From UBA3076 sp964646435 (lineage in GTDB: Bacteria > Desulfobacterota > Dissulfuribacteria > Dissulfuribacterales > UBA3076), in the NCBI GenBank assembly GCA_964646435.1, contig CAZYEJ010000052.1, positions 1 through 13,285 on the forward strand: 13,285 bases of DNA, given 5' to 3'. Positions 7,547 through 13,285 of the stretch are shown here, one piece after another. Every line of letters starts with the position of its first letter. The first letter of the stretch is position 1. A model generated the notes under the pieces. That model had not been told where the DNA came from. It saw nothing but the letters and a program-made list of their open reading frames with translations, and ran no database searches. Position numbers and translations under genes: made by a program.

Positions 7547-10500
7547 GTGCGACTTAATTCTCTGACACTTTTCGGCTTTAAATCCTTTCCTGCGCGCACA
7601 AAACTGTCATTCACCCAAGGTGTTATCGGCATAGTCGGGCCCAATGGGTGCGGCAAATCCAATATTGTTGACGCCATCAGGTGGGTGCTGGGGGAGCAGA
7701 GTCCCAGCATGCTCAGGGCCAAGAAAATGGACGACGTACTTTACAACGGGAATAATGACAGGCAAACAAACCTGGCTGAGGTCCGTTTGGTCGTGGAAAA
7801 CAGAGGTTCTTTTGTCCCACTGGGGTATGAAAATACTCCTGAGATCGAAATAATGCGTCGTATTTATAGATCCGGGGACACTGAATATCGTATTAATGGC
7901 AAGAGTTGCAGGCTGAAGGACATCCGCTATCTCTTTATGGATACAGGGGCTGGTGCCAGGGCATACTCCATTTTTGATCAAGGTCAGGTCAGTGCTTTTG
8001 TTGACATGGTACCGGGAGATCGTCGTATTTTGATTGAGGAGGTGGCGGGTATCTCCAGGTTCAGGGCCAAACGTAGCGAGGCCGAGCGCCGCATGGCTCA
8101 GACAAAGCAAAATCTTGAGAGGCTGGAAGACCTCCTGGTCGAGGTGGAACGTCAACGCAAATTTCTCTCCAGGCAGGCAAAGAGAACAGAGCGCTATCTG
8201 AAGCTGCGGAAAGAGCAGGACCAACTGGATCAGGCACTCCTTGCCCATGCGTGGTTTGCTGAGTTGGGACAAAGGACGGATCTGGAAAAAGAGAGGGGTT
8301 GTCTCTCTGCCGACCTGTCCGGTGTACAGGCGGAGCTTTCTAAAAATGTCGCCGATCGGGAAAGGCTCGAATTGGAAGTCCTCGAGGCGGAAGAGGCCTT
8401 AGCTGCGATTCGTAAGGGCCTGACTGATGCGGAAAACATCCTTCAGGGTCTCAGGGAAGAGGTCTCGCAGCATGAAAAGTCATTAATTAAGGAAGAAAAC
8501 AGGCTGCAATCCGCCGAGAAGACCTTGTTGGAGCTTAAGGAAAAGGGGGCATTGATAGAACGCAGCCGTGAAAGGCTTCAGAAAGATATCAAGGCCCTCA
8601 AGACTGAGGAGGCATCGTACCTGGTTGATGTGTCCGACCGGGAAAAATGGATAGAGGAATCAAAAGCAGCCAGGGGCCAGGTAAAAGAGTCTCTTGAGGC
8701 AGTGAAGGTGCAGCTCGTAGATGCGGCAGCCAGGCACGCGAGGCTGGACAGTAAACTCAATGGCTTGAGAGACAGGGAGGATAGACTCAGGCGCCGTCTG
8801 GACCAGAGGCAAAAAGAGCTGCAGGGTATATCAGAGCATGTAAGGGGTCTGCAAGGTAACCTGAAAGGGCATGAGGAGAAGGTAGAGGAAACCCGGGCTG
8901 AATTGGATTCCCTGTCTCATGATGAAAAAGGCATTGAAGTTGTTGTTTCTGATCTGAAAGGCAGTCTTTCAGCCACTGTGGGAAAAAGGCATAAAGCAGA
9001 CTCGGAACTGGCATCATGCAGAGCCAGGCTTAATGCACTGAAGACTATTGATGCATCGGGTGAGGGCTTCAGCAGGGCCACTAACAAGTTGCTCAGCTCC
9101 GATGTTTCCACATTGGGGGTAGTTGCTGATTTTCTGGAAGTAGAGCCGGGGTGGGAACATTTGGTAGAGATAGCCCTCGGACGCGGAATTCAGGCTTTAA
9201 TAGTCCCTGACATGGAGGCATGTGATAGGGCCATGTCCTTTCTTAAGGACCAGCCGGCGGGAAGAGCAAGTATGATTATACCTGGTAAGGACCGCGGCAA
9301 GGTGGAAGAAAAAAAGGATGGCACCCTTCTTGAGTTTGTCAGTGCGAGACATCCTGTTGACAAGGTCGTGGCCGATATCCTGATTCATTGGAAAGTGGCG
9401 CCGGATCTGAAGACTGCTTTTAATATACGCGATACTGACAATAAACCCATTTTTTACATCACCAGGGATGGTGAGATCCTCACTCCATGGGGTGAACTGG
9501 TCTTCGGGAACAAAGACAATGCATCTTCAGGGATACTCGCAAGAAAGGCTGAGATCTCAGGACTAACTGTACGTGAAAAGGAACTTCTTGAATCTTCAAT
9601 GCAGATCCGTAGTGAGGAAGATGAAATAGGCAAAGAACTCTTAAAGACTGAGACCAAACTCAAGGAAGTTAATGAGAAAAAAAGCCGAATTTCTGAAGAC
9701 CTGGCTGGCCATAAGCAGGAAGTAGACAGTTTACACGTGGAAATTGAGGCTCAAGAAGAGAGGTCACAACGCATAGATTTGGAGATTGAAGAGGCCAAAG
9801 AGGAAATACTTGATGTAGAGGTGTCCCTTGAAGGGTTGGAAGAAGCTGTTGAAGTTGCCGTTTCGGCCAGGATTGAAGCTGAGGGGCAGATAAAGGGCCG
9901 TGAGGATGCCTTGAGACTGCAGGAACAGGTGCTTTCCCGCAGGAGAGAGGCCCTTGAGGAATATAGAATAAAAATGGCCCGCGTTCAGACTCAGCTTCAG
10001 GAAAGGGAACAGGAGCTTGGAAGGCTTGCTGATAGAAAGGACCAGATAGTCCAGGATCGGGAAACGATGCTGGTAGAAAAGCAGGGCCTGGCAGTCCAAC
10101 TTGAGAACAGGGCAGGGTCTCTCAAAGATGTGCGGCTGAGAGTTGAGGCCAAAGAGAACGATGTCCTGATTGAAAAAAGGCATCTGGAAGAGGCAGAAAC
10201 GAAATACGATTACACCCGGCAGGCTGTTGCCGGATTGCAAGGCAAGGTCAATGATCTGCAAACCCGGCTCAGGGCTATTGAAGAGCGGGTCCATCAAAAT
10301 GAGCTTGTCCTTTCCGAAGTGGAACAGGGCCTTGTGTATCTGAAAAAAACAGCCGGAGATCGCCACCGGGCCGACATAGAAGAATTCTGTGATAAATGGC
10401 GCATTTCTCCATTTTCTCCTGATGAGGCAAAGGAGCGGATCGGTGATATAACCCGCAAGGTAGATCACCTTGGGTCTGTGAACCTTGCCGCTGTTGAAGA

Positions 10501-11077
10501 ATACAGGGAGCTTGAGGACAGATGGAACTATCTTAATTCCCAGAAAGATGACCTTATCAGCTCAATCGAAGACCTTGAACAGGCCATAGGCAGGATCAAT
10601 CGTACCTGCAGGACCCGGTTTAAAGAGGCCCTGGACTCAGTAAACGAGAGCCTTTCCAGGGTCTTCCCTTTACTCTTTGAAGGAGGGACTGCTAAACTGG
10701 GGTTGACCTCATCTGACGATATACTGGATTCGGGGATAGACTATTTGATACAGCTTCCAGGAAAGAGAATCCAGTACCTGAATCTTCTTTCGGGAGGGGA
10801 AAAAGCATTGGCTGCAATGGCCCTGATTCTTGCTATCTATTTCATAAAACCCGGTCCTTTCTGCCTGCTGGATGAAGTAGATGCCGCACTTGATATGGCC
10901 AATACCGTGCGGTTTAACCGGTTCATAAAAAAGATATCAGAGCAGTCTCAGGTATTGCTTATTACTCATAACCAGAAGGTGATGGAGATTGCTGATGTCC
11001 TTTATGGAGTTACTATGGAGGATAAAGGGGTATCAAGACTGGTTTCGGTAGACCTGGTGGAGAGTCCGGGTAATTGA
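7547..11077 (+). CDS. smc: Chromosome segregation/condensation ATPase SMC
   Basis: A 1176-residue SMC ATPase of standard bacterial length, which dimerises at its hinge and with ScpA/ScpB extrudes DNA loops to compact and segregate the chromosome. The N-terminal head has the conserved opening LTLFGFKSF and Walker A GPNGCGKS (31-38). About 160-515 is a charged heptad-rich coiled coil, about 520-680 the hinge (beginning STLGVVADF), and about 685-990 the returning coil. The C-terminal head has signature LSGGE (1081-1085), Walker B CLLDEVDAALD with Asp1109 and Glu1110, and the H-loop ITHN with His1141. The GTG at 7547 is chosen because it places the family's N-terminus exactly. It has no good Shine-Dalgarno and sits 3 bases after the recJ stop, pointing to translational coupling. 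scpA and scpB are not in the window. Confidence 0.97.
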   Translation: MRLNSLTLFGFKSFPARTKLSFTQGVIGIVGPNGCGKSNIVDAIRWVLGEQSPSMLRAKKMDDVLYNGNNDRQTNLAEVRLVVENRGSFVPLGYENTPEIEIMRRIYRSGDTEYRINGKSCRLKDIRYLFMDTGAGARAYSIFDQGQVSAFVDMVPGDRRILIEEVAGISRFRAKRSEAERRMAQTKQNLERLEDLLVEVERQRKFLSRQAKRTERYLKLRKEQDQLDQALLAHAWFAELGQRTDLEKERGCLSADLSGVQAELSKNVADRERLELEVLEAEEALAAIRKGLTDAENILQGLREEVSQHEKSLIKEENRLQSAEKTLLELKEKGALIERSRERLQKDIKALKTEEASYLVDVSDREKWIEESKAARGQVKESLEAVKVQLVDAAARHARLDSKLNGLRDREDRLRRRLDQRQKELQGISEHVRGLQGNLKGHEEKVEETRAELDSLSHDEKGIEVVVSDLKGSLSATVGKRHKADSELASCRARLNALKTIDASGEGFSRATNKLLSSDVSTLGVVADFLEVEPGWEHLVEIALGRGIQALIVPDMEACDRAMSFLKDQPAGRASMIIPGKDRGKVEEKKDGTLLEFVSARHPVDKVVADILIHWKVAPDLKTAFNIRDTDNKPIFYITRDGEILTPWGELVFGNKDNASSGILARKAEISGLTVREKELLESSMQIRSEEDEIGKELLKTETKLKEVNEKKSRISEDLAGHKQEVDSLHVEIEAQEERSQRIDLEIEEAKEEILDVEVSLEGLEEAVEVAVSARIEAEGQIKGREDALRLQEQVLSRRREALEEYRIKMARVQTQLQEREQELGRLADRKDQIVQDRETMLVEKQGLAVQLENRAGSLKDVRLRVEAKENDVLIEKRHLEEAETKYDYTRQAVAGLQGKVNDLQTRLRAIEERVHQNELVLSEVEQGLVYLKKTAGDRHRADIEEFCDKWRISPFSPDEAKERIGDITRKVDHLGSVNLAAVEEYRELEDRWNYLNSQKDDLISSIEDLEQAIGRINRTCRTRFKEALDSVNESLSRVFPLLFEGGTAKLGLTSSDDILDSGIDYLIQLPGKRIQYLNLLSGGEKALAAMALILAIYFIKPGPFCLLDEVDAALDMANTVRFNRFIKKISEQSQVLLITHNQKVMEIADVLYGVTMEDKGVSRLVSVDLVESPGN

Positions 11078-11184
11078 TCAGCGAACTCTACCAAGTTCTC
11101 ATTGATCCTGTTACCTCTAAGCTGATAATTCAACCTTTCATTAGCCTTTGCAAGAATTCCCTCCACAAAATTACCACTAGTTAG

Positions 11185-11211
11185 TATCTGAACGAAAAGG
11201 CCGTTCAGGTA
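11185..11211 (+). terminator. Hairpin downstream of smc, weak terminator candidate
   Basis: CTGAACG (11188-11194) and CGTTCAG (11202-11208) pair perfectly around a 7-base loop. The stem extends to 10 pairs (11185-11194 with 11202-11211) with one G-T wobble. Only a short broken T-run follows (CAATTTTGAGTT), so termination may be partial. It is the best candidate for ending the recJ-smc transcript, about 107 bases after the smc stop. Confidence 0.4.
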
Positions 11212-11228
11212 CAATTTTGAGTTCTAAG

Positions 11229-11242
11229 TTTTGAATTTTGAA
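11229..11242 (+). repeat. Tandem TTTTGAA heptamer, low complexity
   Basis: Two exact copies of TTTTGAA are followed by a partial third and an A-run (to about 11251), and preceded by a related TTTTGAG at 11215-11221. It is simple AT-rich sequence with no function apparent. Confidence 0.5.
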
Positions 11243-11333
11243 TTTAAAAAAGGCGATAACCTTAATATGTTAATTGTCCACGACGTAAATTGAGAAAACA
11301 AAATTTAGGGTTTCTGTTTAGGCACTAATTAGA

Positions 11334-11342
11334 TATATAAAT
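11334..11342 (+). promoter_or_regulatory. Possible -10 box of the peptidase-tatC operon
   Basis: TATATAAAT lies about 28 bases before the ATG at 11370 and is a good -10-like sequence. No convincing -35 hexamer stands at the right distance. A GGGGGA at 11355-11360 and GAAGG at 11364-11368 provide ribosome-binding material before the start. Confidence 0.3.
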
Positions 11343-11369
11343 GATTTGGGCTTTGGGGGATAAGAAGGT

Positions 11370-12464
11370 ATGAAATCTCACTATTTACAGCGAATGAAGC
11401 GGGTGCGTGCCATCCTGGCCGGCCGGGGTTTGGATGCGTTTCTTATAACGTGCCCTGAAAACCGTCGATATTTAAGCGGGTTTACCGCAGAGGACGTGGG
11501 CATCTCCGAATCAGCGGGTGCGCTTTTAATCCTTCGCAAAGAGGCCATATTGCTCACAGACGGACGCTACGAAGTCCAGGCAAGGGAGGAGGCCCCTGAC
11601 TGGCACCTGGTCATATACAGACGCGGCCTGGCCCATGCCCTGAAAAATTTGATGCATGACCGCAATGTACACAACCTTGCTTACGAACCTGTTTTTTTGT
11701 CGTGCCAACGCTTTGATGCCATTAAAAAGGCCCTGCCTGAAACAGAGTTTATCTCACTTGGGGGCCGGATCGAGACTATGCGCTCAATTAAATCATCTTC
11801 AGAGGTTGAGTCCCTTAAAAAAGCCATCTTTGCGGCCGAGAAAGTGCTTGGAGGCATATGGAAAGACATTAAACCCGGCATGACTGAGAAGGAAATTGCC
11901 TGGCGTATCATCGAAGGGCTATGGCAACATGCAGAAGGTCCTTCCTTTTCTCCCATTGTGGCCTCCGGACCCAATGCCGCCCTGCCCCACGCTGTTCCCA
12001 CAGACAGGCCGATCGGAGAGGGCGAGCCCATACTCATAGATATGGGGGCCAGGCTTGGAGGATACTGCTCGGACATGACAAGGACCATTTTTTTTGGTGA
12101 ACCTAAATCGCCCTTCAGGGAAATATACGCAATAGTCCGCAAGGCCCAAATTGCCGCACAGAACGCCCTCAAAGCCGGGCTTATAGGCAAACAAGTGGAC
12201 CAAGTAGCCAGAGATGTAATCAAGGATGCCGGCTACGGCCCAAGGTTCGTCCATTCCCTGGGGCACGGAGTGGGGCTTGCAGTCCATGAGTCGCCGATCC
12301 TCTCACAACGGTCACGGAAAATGCTCAGGCCTGGGATGGTAGTCACTGTTGAGCCCGGGATATATCTCCCGGACCAGGGCGGGGTTCGTCTTGAAAATAT
12401 GGCACTTGTAGAGGCCGATGGGGCCACAATACTCAGCAAAAATGACTGGTTCTATGAATTTTGA
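11370..12464 (+). CDS. M24B-family Xaa-Pro peptidase (aminopeptidase P / prolidase type)
   Basis: A 364-residue cytoplasmic metallopeptidase that removes residues next to proline. An N-terminal creatinase-like domain (about 1-130, with CPENRRYLSGF near 31-41) precedes the pita-bread catalytic domain. All five dinuclear metal ligands are visible: Asp224 (LIDMG), Asp235 (CSDMTRT), His299 (LGHGVG), Glu328 (TVEPGIY) and Glu342 (RLENM); His306 is also conserved. The length matches the short bacterial Xaa-Pro dipeptidase/aminopeptidase group. Sequence alone does not separate PepQ from PepP activity, so no symbol is given. ATG 11370 is preferred over ATG 11394, which lacks a ribosome-binding site. 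The end overlaps the likely tatC start by 11 bases, so the two genes probably form an operon. Confidence 0.93.
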   Translation: MKSHYLQRMKRVRAILAGRGLDAFLITCPENRRYLSGFTAEDVGISESAGALLILRKEAILLTDGRYEVQAREEAPDWHLVIYRRGLAHALKNLMHDRNVHNLAYEPVFLSCQRFDAIKKALPETEFISLGGRIETMRSIKSSSEVESLKKAIFAAEKVLGGIWKDIKPGMTEKEIAWRIIEGLWQHAEGPSFSPIVASGPNAALPHAVPTDRPIGEGEPILIDMGARLGGYCSDMTRTIFFGEPKSPFREIYAIVRKAQIAAQNALKAGLIGKQVDQVARDVIKDAGYGPRFVHSLGHGVGLAVHESPILSQRSRKMLRPGMVVTVEPGIYLPDQGGVRLENMALVEADGATILSKNDWFYEF

Positions 12465-13233
12465 CAAGGCAACTACACTGCCTGCTTATTGCCTGCTGCT
12501 TGCCGTCCAGGAAAAAACAAGTCTTACAGAACACCTTGCGGAATTACGCAGGCGTCTGATCATTTGCTTTATTGCGGTATGTGTAGGCTTTGGCATTTGC
12601 TATGCCTTGATTGAGCCGATCTTTGCCATGCTCTCAAAACCCCTTGAGGCAGTCCTGCCTCCTGAAACAAGCCTGATCTTTACATCATATCCCGAGGCCT
12701 TTTTCACTTATCTCAAGCTGGCTCTCACATGCGGAATTTTTGTAGGAAGTCCTGTTATTCTATATCAGATATGGGCATTTGTGACCCCTGGGCTGTATGA
12801 ACATGAGAAACGCTGGACCCTGCCCTTTGTCATATGCTCGTCATTTCTGTTCATCGGGGGTGCAATCTTTGGATATATGGTGGTATTCCCCACTGCTTTC
12901 AAATTTCTTGCCGGTTATTCAGGTGAGAGCCTGCGTCTGTTGCCCAATGTCAGCGAATATTTCACGCTGACGATCCGCCTTCTTCTGGGCTTTGGACTCG
13001 CCTTCGAGCTACCGGTTTTTATAGTATTTCTGGGCCTGATAGGCCTGCTAGATGCCTATACACTCAGAAAGTACCGCAAGTATGCCATTCTTATAATATT
13101 CCTCACGGCAGCAATCCTTACACCGACACCTGATGTCCTCAGCCAGATACTCCTGGCCGGACCTCTTCTGGTCTTGTACGAATTTAGTATTTTCCTGGTA
13201 TGGCTAGTGGGCGCGAAGAGAAGAAAAAGCTGA
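12454..13233 (+). CDS. tatC: Twin-arginine translocase subunit TatC
   Basis: A 259-residue integral membrane protein, the core receptor of the Tat pathway that exports folded, often cofactor-bearing proteins such as hydrogenases and other redox enzymes. It carries the cytoplasmic N-terminal LTEHLAELRRRL (24-35), which binds the twin-arginine signal, the loop YQIWAFVTPGLYEHEKR with the conserved Phe and Glu, and six hydrophobic helices ending in a basic tail AKRRKS. In-frame ATGs exist at 12418, 12442 and 12454. I choose 12454, the shortest extension, because the family usually begins only 10-25 residues before the LTEHL motif. None has a clear ribosome-binding site, so re-initiation from the overlapping peptidase gene is likely. 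No tatA or tatB is in the window. Confidence 0.95.
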   Translation: MNFDKATTLPAYCLLLAVQEKTSLTEHLAELRRRLIICFIAVCVGFGICYALIEPIFAMLSKPLEAVLPPETSLIFTSYPEAFFTYLKLALTCGIFVGSPVILYQIWAFVTPGLYEHEKRWTLPFVICSSFLFIGGAIFGYMVVFPTAFKFLAGYSGESLRLLPNVSEYFTLTIRLLLGFGLAFELPVFIVFLGLIGLLDAYTLRKYRKYAILIIFLTAAILTPTPDVLSQILLAGPLLVLYEFSIFLVWLVGAKRRKS

Positions 13234-13235
13234 TT

Positions 13236-13285
13236 CCGCTGAAAAAACCCAATCTGCGGCGTTGCTTCAATTTTCCAGTCACTGC
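13236..13285. repeat. Left end of a possible dispersed repeat, cut by the window edge
   Basis: Starting two bases after the tatC stop is a stretch whose core CTGCGGCGTTGCTTCAAT resembles a dispersed palindromic repeat that I recall at gene ends in Desulfobacterota genomes. Only one end is visible, so neither the symmetry nor the copy number can be seen here. A multi-copy nature is an inference from recall. Confidence 0.4.

Larger units (their letters stand above)
11078..11369. other. AT-rich intergenic region between smc and the peptidase gene
   Basis: This 292-base gap holds a 10-bp hairpin (11185-11211), a low-complexity TTTTGAA repeat (11229-11242) and a TATAAAT box (11336-11342) ahead of the peptidase gene. 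On the minus strand 11078-11214 stays open with a protein-like reading, but the frame has a stop just upstream and no convincing start. I treat it as non-coding or a decayed remnant. Confidence 0.5.

Noticed and set aside
7607..8272. Minus-strand open frame of 221 codons opposite the smc ATPase head
   Set aside because: The opposite strand encodes Walker A and the conserved head domain. The antisense frame shows no motif.
9764..10468. Minus-strand open frame of 234 codons opposite smc
   Set aside because: It is a shadow of the charged coiled-coil coding sequence, which commonly leaves an open hydrophobic frame on the other strand.
12418..12453. Longer tatC beginning at 12418
   Set aside because: The additional 12 residues fall inside the peptidase reading frame and are unlike TatC N-termini.
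1..13285. CRISPR array, tRNA or rRNA gene, intact insertion sequence or prophage
   Set aside because: No regularly spaced direct repeats, no cloverleaf-like or ribosomal sequence, and no transposase or phage protein motifs were seen on either strand.

Overview
The window looks like chromosomal DNA of a Gram-negative, probably anaerobic bacterium of the former Deltaproteobacteria (Desulfobacterota-like). The reasons are moderate GC content, frequent GTG starts, a stand-alone ABC_sub_bind-type periplasmic protein paired with a hybrid histidine kinase, an SMC-type (not MukB) condensin, and a motif at the right edge that resembles a dispersed repeat I associate with sulfate-reducer genomes. The lineage is an inference from recall, because no ribosomal RNA or other phylogenetic marker was compared.

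Left part (1-3774, + strand): a secreted substrate-binding-like protein is followed after 14 bases by a membrane hybrid sensor kinase (TM, periplasmic domain, TM, HAMP, PAS, HisKA, HATPase, receiver). They form an apparent two-gene signalling operon with no permease or ATPase in view. Middle (3785-5428, - strand): a visibly AT-rich, convergent single gene encodes an unusual fusion of an intact histidine phosphatase domain with a membrane domain of about nine helices. Part of that membrane domain resembles the bile acid:sodium symporter (BASS) fold. This is the most novel-looking object here. A 375-base divergent intergenic region (5429-5803) separates it from recJ. It holds a long imperfect inverted repeat that could fold as a three-way junction, further small hairpins and an operator-like palindrome.

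Right part (5804-13285, + strand): recJ (single-strand DNA exonuclease) and smc (chromosome condensation ATPase) lie 3 bases apart and are probably translationally coupled, so a repair and a chromosome-organisation gene share one transcript. After a 292-base AT-rich gap with a hairpin come an M24B Xaa-Pro peptidase gene and tatC (twin-arginine translocase subunit), overlapping by 11 bases. The window ends inside the possible dispersed repeat, immediately after tatC.

No tRNA, rRNA, CRISPR array, intact insertion sequence or prophage gene was seen. The conserved genes (recJ, smc, peptidase, tatC) are confident. The phosphatase-membrane fusion, the sensor pair's ligand and the intergenic structures are where new biology could lie.
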